The notes beneath the pieces were generated by a model, which was not told where the DNA came from, did no database searches, and saw nothing but the letters and a program-made list of their open reading frames with translations. 64,000 nucleotides of DNA from Tritrichomonas musculus (Eukaryota; Parabasalia; Tritrichomonadida; Tritrichomonadidae): positions 4,464,001 through 4,528,000 of the forward strand of contig JAPFFF010000004.1 in NCBI GenBank assembly GCA_039105265.1, read 5' to 3'. This document shows, piece by piece, positions 48,418 to 58,900 of the stretch; the first letter of the stretch is position 1, and every line of letters starts with the position of its first letter. A program made the position numbers and the translations under genes.

Positions 48418-49299
48418 ATGAATTCGGAAGGTTCTACAGAAACACAAACAGATGATACTAAACCATCAAGTGATCCTGATGGTATTAATAATATTAAGCA
48501 AAATCCGGCGAATTTAGAAGTCAATGATCAAGATAAGCCTAATGATTTGTCGCAAAATCCAAATGACTCTACCCAAAAAGAAGAACCACCTAATGCAAAT
48601 TACGAAAAATCGATTGAAAATGATAATGATGATGCATCAAATATTCACTCAATAGAAGAAAGCCAAAGCAACTCGAACCAAAGTGAAAATATTAACAATC
48701 AAATTGAGAATGATAAAAATGAGGAAAAAACTGATGGAAACCAAGATGAAATTCCAAAAGAAAATGAAAATAAGCAAGAAAATCAAATTGAAAAGCAAGA
48801 TGAAAATAGTGAAGAAATTGCTAAATCAGAGCAAGAAAAACCAGAATCAGAAAATTCAAATGAAACAGAACCAAAAAGTGAAAATCAGGAAAATAAAGAG
48901 CCTGTTGATGATTTTGCTTATCTCAAATACGATCGAGAAACTTTTACAAATCCAGAACTTAGAAAAAAGTGGGAAGAAGAAAATCAAGCTCGTTTTAAGC
49001 GTCAAGAAGAAGAAGAAAAGCGCATGATGGAAGAAATGGCAAAACGTGCCCAACAGCAGCGTGAAGCCTTCCTTAAGCAAGTGCAAGAACAACAAGCGCA
49101 GAGAAAAAGTAAAAATGCAAAAGCCAAACCGCCTCCACCAAAAAGTAGTAATGATAATAATGATGAAGATGAAATTGATAATGATGATCCTGTTGTTGGT
49201 TGGTCACAGGTTATGAAAATGGCAAAACCAATGAAACCTAAAGCAAATCAAGATCAGCTCAAAAGTGTCAGAAAATTATATTTCTCATTGAAGAGTTGA
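48418..49299 (+). CDS. Clathrin light chain
   Basis: A 293-residue coated-vesicle protein. Residues 1-160 are acidic, disordered and Asn/Glu/Gln-rich. A charged helix (about 178-235; FTNPELRKKWEEENQARF, EEEEKRMMEEMAKRAQQ) should bind the clathrin heavy-chain hub. The C-terminus, VVGWSQVMKMAKPMKPKANQ and LKSVRKLYFSLK, matches the animal light-chain ending that reads EW-x-RV-x-RL...P...SRMRSVLISLK. Trichomonad light chains are poorly annotated, so the name rests on this C-terminal match and the overall layout. It shares a short divergent promoter with a Rab gene. Confidence 0.72.
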   Translation: MNSEGSTETQTDDTKPSSDPDGINNIKQNPANLEVNDQDKPNDLSQNPNDSTQKEEPPNANYEKSIENDNDDASNIHSIEESQSNSNQSENINNQIENDKNEEKTDGNQDEIPKENENKQENQIEKQDENSEEIAKSEQEKPESENSNETEPKSENQENKEPVDDFAYLKYDRETFTNPELRKKWEEENQARFKRQEEEEKRMMEEMAKRAQQQREAFLKQVQEQQAQRKSKNAKAKPPPPKSSNDNNDEDEIDNDDPVVGWSQVMKMAKPMKPKANQDQLKSVRKLYFSLKS

Positions 49300-49541
49300 T
49301 TTATATCTTATTTTCTTATTTATATTGTTAAATATCATCATTTTCAAAATTATATAAATAATTATTAGAATATTTTTAAATTCATAAATTGTTCGTATCA
49401 TGTCATATTTGTTAAATAAATTCAAAATAGAATTAAATGCGTTGGTAAGGCGAATCATATAAGATTTGTAGCATCAATATTCTTTTATCTCTCAAAATGG
49501 ATATTTCGAATTTAAAAAATTAAATAAAAATAAAACAATAA
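49300..49541. other. Intergenic spacer
   Basis: About 240 nt downstream of the clathrin light chain gene; AT-rich, nothing recognisable. Together with the small frame at 49542-49679 it makes up a 484-nt gap. Confidence 0.5.
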
Positions 49542-49679
49542 ATGAGCCTAAAGGAAAACATGACGAATAGTGGAATCTATTTTTTGTTGATTGTTCAATT
49601 AGTAATTCTTTATCTCGTTTGTCGAAAATATACAAATAGATTCCAGCCTGGTATTTATATTTTTACTAATATTTCATAA
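49542..49679 (+). CDS. Possible 45-residue membrane microprotein
   Basis: An ATG frame of 45 codons in the gap before the katanin gene. It reads as a short polar N-terminus, one hydrophobic segment (GIYFLLIVQLVILYLVC) and a basic exit (RKYTNRFQPG), which is the layout of a tail- or signal-anchored microprotein. Frames of this length arise by chance in AT-rich DNA, so support is weak; the hydrophobic-then-basic order is the only positive sign. Confidence 0.3.
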   Translation: MSLKENMTNSGIYFLLIVQLVILYLVCRKYTNRFQPGIYIFTNIS

Positions 49680-49783
49680 TCATAAGTAGAGGTTGCAAAA
49701 AAATGTTAATAATTTTTGATTTTGAATTTCGTTATTTTTAAAAATATAGAAAAAGTTTTCAGAAAATTTTGTGTTATAAAAGA

Positions 49784-51247
49784 ATGGATGGATCTATCAA
49801 TCCAATACTTAGATATGTTCGAGAGGCTCGTGAATACGGAAAAATTGGAAATTTTTCAGCTTGTGTTCAATCATATTCGAATGCAAAAGAATTAATACAA
49901 CAAGAACTTAACAAATGCAGGAATATAAGTGAACACAAGATTTGGAACTCCTTAACATCTGAAATTGTGAGTGAAGAACTTGCAGTTCGCCGTCTTCGAG
50001 ATGCTATTGATGATACTCTTAAAGCTCTTCATAATAATGGAACTAAACTTCAGTCAGTTAAGTGCGAAGAAATTGCTGCATCGAAACCAGATTTTTCTAT
50101 TGTTCCAAAGATCATTGATTTTAATCCTGATCCAGCACCACGAAGAAATTATAGAAGGCTTCCAAACCTCAAACTCGCATCATTCCCAAAAGATGATAAA
50201 AATCCATGTCCACAACGCCAACAACCACAATCTCAATGCTCTTTAGCTCCAGGGCCACAGCGATCTGCCCCAAAAGTTGATCCACGTAATAATTCAAAAG
50301 ATAAAAATGATAATAAGCCTCAAATAATGGCCAAAGTTGATCCAAATAGTCATTTAAAGCAACAGATTATTGACTCAGGAATTCTCATCAAAGAGCCTAA
50401 TGTTTCTTGGGACTCTATTGCTGGTCTGGCTGATGTAAAACGGCTTCTCCGGCAAAATTTAGTAATTCTTCCAATGAGACCAGATATTGCTCACGGTTTA
50501 CTTGCTCCATGGAAAACAATATTATTTTATGGACCTCCTGGAACAGGTAAAACATTTATAGCTAAAGCTGTTGCTACAGAATGTCATCGAGTCTTTTTCA
50601 ATATTACATCTGCAACTCTTACGTCCAAATTCATCGGTGAATCTGAAAAGCTAGTTAATTATCTTTTTGATTTAGCTGAAGAAATGGCTCCTTCAACCAT
50701 TTTCTTTGATGAAATTGACAGTCTTGCCTCGCAAAGAGGTTCTCAGAGTGAGCATGAAGTTAGTCGAAAAATGAAAGCTCAGCTTCTCACAAAATTATCT
50801 GGAATAGATGCTATATCAGAAGAAAGTGAAGTATTTATTCTTGCGGCGACGAATTTTCCATGGGACCTTGATGAAGCCCTTCTGAGGAGATTTCAGAAAA
50901 GAATATATATCCCTTTGCCTGATGTAGAAGGACGAAAAGAGCTTCTCTCAATGAATCTTAGTGATTTAGCAGATGTTAATTTTGATATCGATGGTTGGGC
51001 TCAAAAGTTGGACGGTTACAGTTGTGCTGATATAGCAAATTTATGCAGAGACGCGGCTCAGGCCGTTTTTACAAAGCAGACATCTTTATATAAAACAGAC
51101 CAATGGTTAAATATGGAACCTGAGGATGCCAAAGTTATCATTACAAACGATGATTTTGCAGAAGCTGTTGCTGCAAGAAAGAGCTCGGTTGATAAATCAG
51201 TGATACAGAAATATGAAGCTTGGAAGAGATCTAAAGGAGCTGAGTGA
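49784..51247 (+). CDS. Katanin p60-like AAA ATPase (microtubule severing)
   Basis: A 487-residue protein from the ATG at 49784; an upstream open stretch lacks an ATG. The N-terminus (MDGSINPILRYVREAREYGK, about 1-70) resembles the MIT-like domain of katanin p60. A disordered Pro/Gln linker follows. The AAA domain (about 220-487) has SWDSIAGLADVKRLLRQNLV, Walker A YGPPGTGKTFIAKAV, pore-loop-like SKFIGESEKLV, Walker B FFDEIDSLA, ATNFPWDLDEALLRRFQKRI with the arginine finger region, and the C-terminal VDKSVIQKYEAWKRSKG helix. It severs microtubules in axonemes and the mitotic spindle. Confidence 0.94.
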   Translation: MDGSINPILRYVREAREYGKIGNFSACVQSYSNAKELIQQELNKCRNISEHKIWNSLTSEIVSEELAVRRLRDAIDDTLKALHNNGTKLQSVKCEEIAASKPDFSIVPKIIDFNPDPAPRRNYRRLPNLKLASFPKDDKNPCPQRQQPQSQCSLAPGPQRSAPKVDPRNNSKDKNDNKPQIMAKVDPNSHLKQQIIDSGILIKEPNVSWDSIAGLADVKRLLRQNLVILPMRPDIAHGLLAPWKTILFYGPPGTGKTFIAKAVATECHRVFFNITSATLTSKFIGESEKLVNYLFDLAEEMAPSTIFFDEIDSLASQRGSQSEHEVSRKMKAQLLTKLSGIDAISEESEVFILAATNFPWDLDEALLRRFQKRIYIPLPDVEGRKELLSMNLSDLADVNFDIDGWAQKLDGYSCADIANLCRDAAQAVFTKQTSLYKTDQWLNMEPEDAKVIITNDDFAEAVAARKSSVDKSVIQKYEAWKRSKGAE

Positions 51248-51568
51248 GATGTTTTTAGATATTAAATAATGTATATACACTATCGATACCTTGATATCTT
51301 GATATTAAATTGTAATTTATTTTAAAAATACTTATTATTTGCTTATTTCAATCGGATAGTAATATCTCTTTTTGAAATTTTAGTTTGTGAATAAGGCCAA
51401 TAATTGCAGTTTTTTCTAATTTGTACAAAAATATGTTACAGAGTTAGTGAAAAGATAAAAACAATAGAAGAGTATGATTTTTTTTTCACAACTGTAATAA
51501 GAACCTATAAATGTAATAAACTTCGTTATTTTTTTTTTTTGGTTAACATTTCGTATATACTTATATAA
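51248..51568. other. Intergenic spacer
   Basis: About 320 nt, AT-rich with T-runs near 51480 and 51530. No supported gene. Confidence 0.6.
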
Positions 51569-52417
51569 ATGGATCAAAAGTATAAAAAGATATGTTTGAT
51601 CCAGCAAGGAACTTATGGAACAGTATGGAAAGGAATAAATCAACTAAGTGGTGAACTTGTAGCCATTAAAGAATGTAGGACAACAACAACATCAAAAAGA
51701 GAAATTTCCACATTGTCAAGTCTTGCTCATCCAAACATTGTAAAGTTACTTGAATATTATTGTAATGATGAACATTCAATTTTGATTTATGAATTTGTTG
51801 GTGATGATCTTTATGAATACATAAATCATCATCATCCTTTTCAATTATCTCAAATTAAATTATTTATCTATTCTTTATTGAAAGCAATTTCATATTTGCA
51901 TCAGCAAGGACTGATGCATAGGGATGTTACATCAACAAATATATTGATAGATGAAAAAACTCAAAATATAAAACTTTGTGATTTTGGCCTCTCAAAATAT
52001 CTTTCAAAAGGGCCTCATACACCTAAAATGTGTACATTGCAATATTCTGCTCCAGAGTTATTAATTGGATCAACAGTTTATGATGGATCAGTTGATTTAT
52101 GGTCTTGTGGCTGTGTTTTTCTCGAAATCATTCTAGGTGTACTTCCTTTTGATGCAAATTCAGAAGTGAAACTACTTCATCAGCAATTTAACCTTCTTGG
52201 GACACCTCCAAGAGAAAAATGGCCAGAGCTTCCATTAACTGTTAATATCGGTGATTTTAAGTCGACTCTTCGAGAAGTTTTACCAAAAGATATTGACAAA
52301 AATGGTATTAATCTTATTGAAAGTTTGCTATCATTTAGCCCATCATTAAGAATTACAGCTCAACAAGCTTTGAAACATCCTTTTTTTAATGATTTGCAAA
52401 CTTGTGATACGAAATAA
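51569..52417 (+). CDS. Divergent CDK-like (CMGC) protein kinase
   Basis: A 282-residue kinase, nearly only the catalytic domain. It has the Gly loop QQGTYGTVWKG, VAIKECR (ATP-anchoring Lys), HRDVTSTN catalytic loop, CDFGLSK, SAPELL and the CMGC-style DLWSCGCVFLEIILG...LGTPPREKWPELP. The PSTAIRE-like helix is degenerate (TTTTSKREISTL). Two changes stand out: the first glycine of the loop is Gln, and the catalytic-loop lysine of HRDLKxxN is Thr. The CMGC arginine before APE is Ser. It could be a weak or specialised kinase. Trichomonads carry many CDK-like paralogues; no cyclin is implied. Confidence 0.9.
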   Translation: MDQKYKKICLIQQGTYGTVWKGINQLSGELVAIKECRTTTTSKREISTLSSLAHPNIVKLLEYYCNDEHSILIYEFVGDDLYEYINHHHPFQLSQIKLFIYSLLKAISYLHQQGLMHRDVTSTNILIDEKTQNIKLCDFGLSKYLSKGPHTPKMCTLQYSAPELLIGSTVYDGSVDLWSCGCVFLEIILGVLPFDANSEVKLLHQQFNLLGTPPREKWPELPLTVNIGDFKSTLREVLPKDIDKNGINLIESLLSFSPSLRITAQQALKHPFFNDLQTCDTK

Positions 52418-52790
52418 ATGTTGTTTGTTTTTTAAATATCATTTATCTTAATTTTATATGATTAGTTTAGAATATCAGATTTTCGTTATACATCATTAAA
52501 ATGTTTTCAATAATTAATATAAAGCAGTTGCAATGTCTGATGGTATCTCGATATGATTTTTAGATAAAAGGATTTTTTTGATTAAGGAATGAAAAATTGT
52601 TTGAATTACATACCCCAATTTGCAAATGATAAATTGATTATTATTCGTACATCCAAATAAAAAATAACAATAAAATATTACTGGTTATATTGAATATGTA
52701 ATATTGAATATATAATATTTAATATTTAATATTATTAATATACATCATCATAATATTATTCTATAATATTCTATAAAAATAAATTATCAT
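52418..52790. other. Intergenic spacer
   Basis: About 370 nt between convergent gene ends. Near 52690-52745 it carries overlapping ATATTGAATAT/TAATATTTAATATT repeats, a simple AT-rich tract. Nothing else. Confidence 0.55.
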
Positions 52791-53594
52791 TCATTTCCAA
52801 TGATTTTGGTGACTATGCTCATTGTGAGTGAAAACATCTCGAACTGGTGCTTTTCCATCGTACCAAACCATCCAAATCCGGATTCCAAAAACACGAAAGA
52901 GAGCATTGACAAGTTTTCTAAAGTCTATATATGTATTTGCTGTGAAATATACAGTTAATTTTTTACCATCAAATTGGTATTCAGTCGAAGTGATTGTCAT
53001 TGGTAATTTGAGTTCATTTGCCTTCTCTTGACATATCTTTATTGCATTTTCCTCCTTTTGTCTTTTATCTTGTAAAAAGAGAATTTCTTGCTGCTTTGCT
53101 TTTCTGATGATTTTGGGGCAATTAGATGAGTTTGATATTTCTTCAATATCATCGAAAAGACTTACAACCTGGCCAATATCGTATCCACGGTCAGCTTCAG
53201 TTGCAACATAATCACCAACAGTTAAATTAATCTTGTTCGAGTTAATAGCAGCTTGAACTCTGTTTGGGTGAAACTGAATCTTGGCATACAGAGATGAGGA
53301 TCTTTGAGTTAATGGCGAGTCGTTGTTTGTTTGTGAATCGGTATTAGGTAATTCAATCGGAACGGTGCTATTTTTTTCAAAAGGAGGCATATTTATGTAA
53401 GAGTTTGAGGTAATTGTATCAATTGAGTGAGATTTTTGATTAACGTAAAAATCATCATTTAACAAAATGCTATTTGAGTTGAGTTTGCTATCACTAATTT
53501 GATCATTTAAAGGTGTTGAGAGAGTTGGCATACTAAAAGCACTTGTTAACGGAGCTTCATTTTCATTTTCATCAAGAAAGAAATCCCAAGACAT
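52791..53594 (-). CDS. PSP1 C-terminal domain protein
   Basis: A 267-residue protein. Residues 1-105 are Ser/Asn-rich and disordered. The PSP1 domain covers about 108-250: VGDYVATEADRGYDIGQVV, KIIRKAKQQEILFLQDKRQ, ALKICQEKANELKLPMTITS-like, EYQFDGKKLTVYFTANTYIDFRKLV and VFGIRIWMVW. This domain occurs in bacterial YaaT, the yeast suppressor of DNA polymerase alpha mutations (Psp1) and the trypanosomatid CSBP/RBP45 complexes that bind cell-cycle mRNAs. An mRNA-binding or regulatory role is the likely analogy; there is no membrane segment. Confidence 0.92.
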   Translation of the reverse strand: MSWDFFLDENENEAPLTSAFSMPTLSTPLNDQISDSKLNSNSILLNDDFYVNQKSHSIDTITSNSYINMPPFEKNSTVPIELPNTDSQTNNDSPLTQRSSSLYAKIQFHPNRVQAAINSNKINLTVGDYVATEADRGYDIGQVVSLFDDIEEISNSSNCPKIIRKAKQQEILFLQDKRQKEENAIKICQEKANELKLPMTITSTEYQFDGKKLTVYFTANTYIDFRKLVNALFRVFGIRIWMVWYDGKAPVRDVFTHNEHSHQNHWK

Positions 53595-54207
53595 TTTGTT
53601 ATAAATTTATTACATTTTTCAATTATTTTGTCAAAAGTTTTGAGAAGAATTGAATTACATATATTATTTTTTTTTCAAAAAGATAAGTAGATTAATAGTT
53701 ATTAATTTCAATCAATATTATTTATGCTTTGTTTTAGAATGCAATTTTATATTCAGGCAGTTCTTTTATTCATCTTGGATTTTGAAATAAAAATTCAATA
53801 TGGAATTACCACTTTTGATAGAAATATTTATTTTAAATTTTCATAAATATTTAGAATAATGTTGTCAAAAAAAAAAAAACTTTAAAACATTTATAATGTT
53901 AGATTATTAAATCTATAGCAAAATACATATTAAATTATCTAAATATGAAAACAATTTGCATGTTGGATATTTGGATAGAATCATTTGTTTTATTCAATTG
54001 AGTTTTTTTTTATAAGACAATCCATCGTAAATGCAAAGTCTAAAAAAAAAGATACTGCAAAACGAGATACAAAATTGGCTAATATAGAAAAATAACTATA
54101 AAAAATATACACAAATTCTTTTATAGTCTTTTGAAAAAGCTATAACGCTAAACGTGCTTAAAGCATTATTTGAACAGAAAAGGTTTAACTTTTTGTGTGT
54201 TATTATG

Positions 54208-54320
54208 ATTTACGAATTTCTCATAACAACTTTTTGAGAGCGTAGCTCTCAAAAAGTGTAGAAAGAAATTCGTAAATATCAGAATTGAATACACTTTTTG
54301 AGTTTATCTCTCTCAAAAAG
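54208..54320. repeat. Nested inverted repeat plus second hairpin
   Basis: ACTTTTTGAGAGC (54229-54241) and GCTCTCAAAAAGT (54245-54257) pair perfectly around a 3-nt loop. Outside them ATTTACGAATTTCT (54208-54221) pairs perfectly with AGAAATTCGTAAAT (54264-54277). A second, related hairpin, CTTTTTGAG...CTCAAAAAG (54294-54302 and 54312-54320), follows 17 nt later. Possible functions: a structured RNA, a tiny inverted-repeat (MITE-like) insertion or a cruciform; none is proven. Confidence 0.85.
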
Positions 54321-54844
54321 GGTACATTCAAGATATTTTTTATTGCATTTCTTGATAAAACCAGTTTGATTTCGATAGACTATCCTATTTATACCACAAA
54401 ATGGAAATAACTTTAATATCTTTTACCAAAATATAGAATAATCATATCTATCATTTTAAAATGAAAATTTTAATATGAAATTTCAATATTTTGTATAAAT
54501 ACTAATTTTTAATTTTATTTTTTATGTTAAGAACGAATGTATTGCATCAAGAATGCCAAAAATATGGAAATGAATTTGAAAGATTGAGAAGAATTGATAT
54601 CATTCAAAATTTCTAGAGTATTATAAAAAAATATAAATATAACAAAAATTAATGAGATTTGTGTATCAATTAATTATATTTGTAATTATTACCTATTTAA
54701 AATGTATATTATATGTTATTTAATTGATATTTTAAACTGTTGAAAAAAGAATTTATATTTGTTTTATTTAATATTAATTGAATAAAATCAATTCAAAAAA
54801 ATTTGATATCAAATTTCATTTGTAATTACTTTTCACTTCTATTA

Positions 54845-54849
54845 TCATT
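54845..54849 (+). promoter_or_regulatory. Initiator-like TCATT of the Myb gene
   Basis: TCATT with its A 12 nt before the ATG at 54859. It matches the trichomonad initiator TCAYW and supports this start over the longer open frame, which begins without an ATG. Confidence 0.45.
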
Positions 54850-54858
54850 GTTTTGCTG

Positions 54859-55455
54859 ATGCATCAAACAATGGAAAGATTTCATCATAAACAGAAATTT
54901 ACAAAGAAAGAAGACGCTCAATTAATTCGTCTAGTTAAAAAGTACGGAATTCAAAGTTGGGAAGAAATTGCAAATCACATGCAAAGACGAACTGGTCGTC
55001 AATGTCGCGATAGATATAATAACTATCTATCTGATAATTTTAAAAAAGGTTCCTGGACAGAGTATGAAGATAAATTAATCATTTCTCTTTATCAAAAGAT
55101 GGGGCCACATTGGCTAAATATGTCAAAAAGTTTGCCTGGGAGAAGTGGAAATGATATAAAAAATAGATGGCATAAAACTTTGGTTAAAAAATACAATGAT
55201 AAAATTGCTGATTTAAAAAATTGTGATATAAAGCAAATAGATTCTATTAACAAAAATACCACTGAAAGTAAAACTTGTCATGAAAATGAAAAAACGGTTA
55301 TTAGCGTGAATAAAAGTGAAATAGAAAATCAAAGTTACCAAAAATCTAGTCAAATAAAAAATGGCAATGTAATCCGGATATTTGAATTTTATGAGACAAC
55401 AGGTAAACAATGGGACATGTTTCCCAGAGAAGAAGAGAAAAAATATCGGTTCTAA
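54859..55455 (+). CDS. R2R3 Myb DNA-binding protein
   Basis: A 198-residue transcription-factor-like protein. Two Myb repeats fill residues about 9-110: FTKKEDAQLIRLVKKYGIQSW...GRQCRDRYNNYL, then GSWTEYEDKLIISLYQKMG...GNDIKNRWHKTL. The first has Trp/Phe at the core positions (F and W), and the second keeps W-x19-W. The C-terminal 85 residues are Lys/Asn-rich and disordered. Trichomonads have very large Myb families, some controlling iron-responsive or M3-type promoters. DNA target unknown. It is followed by a 4.7-kb gene desert. Confidence 0.94.
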   Translation: MHQTMERFHHKQKFTKKEDAQLIRLVKKYGIQSWEEIANHMQRRTGRQCRDRYNNYLSDNFKKGSWTEYEDKLIISLYQKMGPHWLNMSKSLPGRSGNDIKNRWHKTLVKKYNDKIADLKNCDIKQIDSINKNTTESKTCHENEKTVISVNKSEIENQSYQKSSQIKNGNVIRIFEFYETTGKQWDMFPREEEKKYRF

Positions 55456-55768
55456 AATATAATTTTGTTTTTATTTATAATATTTATTAATAAATGTAAG
55501 ATAGTCTATCAGCTAGCATTTAATATTTTTATTTCACATTAGAATTTTTTATTTTCTGATAAGATATATTTACTCTCAATCTTACATTTTTTAAAAAAAA
55601 CTTGAATGACTAGTATTATCATTTGCCAATACTTATTAATATTATAAATTATTTATATACAATTTTGTTCTCGTCAGATTTGAAAAAATAAATTCGTCAA
55701 GCAATATATAACGATATCCAGCTATTGAATAGCTCTTATAAACAAATTGTTAGGTAGGAATTTTTTTT

Positions 55769-55924
55769 CCAAATATCGAAATCATCTTCTATCTCCAATG
55801 ATTCCAAATATCGAAATCATCTTCTATCTCTGCAATAACTGATAAAAACTGTCGATTTGCTATTGAAACTTTACTTTTCAGGCAAGATAATAAAGATTTT
55901 TTTCCCAAATATCGAAATCATCTT
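55769..55924. repeat. Three copies of a 20-nt motif
   Basis: CCAAATATCGAAATCATCTT occurs at 55769-55788, 55804-55823 and 55905-55924. The first two copies continue with TCTATCTC. The spacing is irregular, so this is not a simple tandem array. It may be a remnant of a degenerate repeat element. Confidence 0.75.
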
Positions 55925-58900
55925 TGCAAGTCAAAATTAAAAACTGTAGCAATGCTTCGAACCGTAAGCCCTCTCGTATGAGTAAAAATTATTATTACCT
56001 TAGGCATGAATTTGTAATTTGTTTATATGGTTAATTCAAACAAATATTATAAAAAGTATTACATTTGATGAATATAAAAATGAGAATTGACTAATTATCA
56101 TATTCTCTAAAATATAGTTCTTATATTTCATATAAATTTCTTTTATTTGGTAAAAAAAATTATAGAACTTCTAAATCTTTGTTGATATAATATCAATGAT
56201 ATTTATAAGAAATTAGTTTAGATATTTTTAAGAAAACAATTCACAAACCTCATATAAGCCTTCTGTTAATGCAATAAAATTGAGTTTTAATTAGCCGAAT
56301 TAAAAATGCAGATAGAAAATTAATAAAGGTAGTTAAAAAAAAATCTGTCCTGATTTTTTGACCCAAAATCATATATATGATTAAATACACATTAAATATT
56401 AAAAATATGTTATTTATTGTAAAATTCATCTTTTAATGCCCGAAGAAAAAGCGATGTTTTATCCCTCAGAAAAAGTGAAAAATTGAAGATTTGCTTAGTT
56501 TTAAAGCATTAATCTTATTTAATGCCAGATTATAAATATAATTTGATTTTATTGATTATGAAAAAAATTTGAATATATTAAGATAATTATGTTTTAAAAT
56601 TTTAATTTTAATTTGGCAGTTTTATACCTCACCTCTACCTATATAATATATATTTTATTATTTTATACTAATTATAATAATTATATACATGCTTTATTTC
56701 ATCAGTTAATAGTAAATTAATTAAGATAAAAATAAATTACAAGATTTTCAATAAATATTATTAACTTTTTAAAAACTTATTTGTTTTTAAGGTTCACAAT
56801 TTTTTTATTCAAAAAAATTTATTTTCTTTTGAAAAATTAGAATTATATAATAATTTGTATATTTTATTGTAATTTATATTTTTTATTTTATTTATATGTT
56901 ATAAACATATTATAATTATTTATACATATTTAAATCGTAAATATATATTGTTATTTACTTTATTTAAAAATATATTGGCACATCTATAAGGAAGGAAAAT
57001 ATATATCAAAAAGTTTAAATTTGAAAACCTTAACAAAACATTTGACAACTTTTCATGATATATTTTTAATATCTAAAAATTTAAAAGATGAATTACAATA
57101 ATAACAATAAATAAATATATATACATATATGTTAAAGAATAATAATTACTAAAAAGTTAAAATTCAGGACAAAAAAAAAGATAATAATCGAAATTATAAG
57201 TGATATCAAAAAAAATGTTTAAAATATATATATATCATAAGATTAAAAATAAAAAGAAAAACATATAACATGTATAAAATAATTAATTATTCTAAAAACG
57301 TATAATTAAAAAATATTTAGATAAGTTTTTAGCTCAGCATATTAATAAGACATTTGATACATCATTTGAATACATTTTTTCATATATGTTATTTAAGCAT
57401 GCTATTTTTATTATATAAGTAGTATTATTCATTCTGTTTCTAAGTGCTGAATAGCAATAAAAATCAATGACTTTAAATTGATAAAATAACCAATTTTCAA
57501 ATATTCGCTTCATTTTTTCATTCAAAAAAGCTGCTTAATTTGAATTTTTTTTATTCAATAGATTGATTGAAGAAATAAAAATATTATAATTTGATTGTAT
57601 GCCATATCAAAAATATCATATATCAAAATAAGAGGTAGAGGTGAATATTCATTATTATTTCTAATCAAATTTGGAAGACAAAAAATAAAAATTTGTATTT
57701 TTTGAAATGCTAAATGCTTTTTATGTTTAAATAAATGTTATTTTTTATGATTTGCAATATGATAAAGTTATATATTAAGACAATATTCATTGATTTCTTA
57801 TTTGTGCAAAATTATCGAAATATTATTATTTCAAAAAAGTTCATCAGATCGGGACATATAAAAGATATTTTACTTTTTTAAAAGTATTAATAGCATATTC
57901 ACAAGCATATGTTTTATATTATTTCATTTATTCTTTAAAAACTTTCTTTTTTAAAAATTTTATGACCTTTAAATTAATACTGGACATGTTATATAAAAAA
58001 AGATCGAAAAACAAGAGTAGTGATTTCTCTCAATTTAAATGGAAATATTTCACTAATCTAATCATTTTCTTTCTCCGATATTAATAAGGTATACTATATA
58101 TTTCATGAATATATCATATATTTACTTGAATTGAAAATTATCATTATTCACATTCGCTTGCGAATTGATGATATTTTGAATGGAAAATTGGCTGATGATA
58201 TTGAGGACATTTTCTGATCATCTTTTTCTCCGCATTTTAATAAAAAATATATATGAATTTTGTCAGATATATATAGCGCAATTTTTTAATAAATGGAATT
58301 AAAGTTTTTACTTTTTCAATGTAAACGTACATATTATTTTTCGAAATTGAAAAGATTATAAAAATAAAAAGGCTTTATGAATATTTTATATTGTATAAAA
58401 GATCAAACTTTTTGTGAAAGAGTTTTTTTTAATATTTTTTATATGCTTTTGCAATTATGCTCTTCCTATTTTTATTAAAAAAGAGAAATATTTTGGAAAT
58501 TCAAATATTGAATTGTACTTTAAAAAGTTGATAGATTCATTAGAAAATCTAAAAAAATTTCTGATTTATCGTCTTTTCTTAAAAAAATAAATTTATCTTA
58601 ATTTTATACTATTTAAAATTCTAGTATACTTGAAATATAGACTATAAAATTTACATTTAAAACTTTAAATTATATATAAACTGTTATCAATCAGAGGTTT
58701 TATTTGCCATAACTCTGAAAAACATTTAAAATTTAATTTTTTGACCAAATAACATCAGAAAATAATAAAGAAGAATTTCTCGGAAATTAGCCCATGAATC
58801 TAATAATCATTAATAAATTGTTATCTTTAAACAATATAGTAAAAAATTATTTAATCAAATTTAAAAAATAAGGTGGGAAATTAACAATTATTTATTCTCA

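Larger units (their letters stand above)
53595..54858. other. Divergent intergenic region
   Basis: About 1.26 kb between divergent genes. It holds the nested inverted repeat at 54208-54320. The rest is AT-rich with short homopolymer runs (a 13-nt A-run near 53868); no supported gene or RNA was found. Confidence 0.6.

Noticed and set aside
49769-49783. Open codons upstream of the katanin ATG
   Set aside because: No ATG and no family sequence; the MDGS start fits.
57334-57525. 63-codon minus frame in the gene desert
   Set aside because: No recognisable feature; expected by chance in a 4.7-kb AT-rich stretch.
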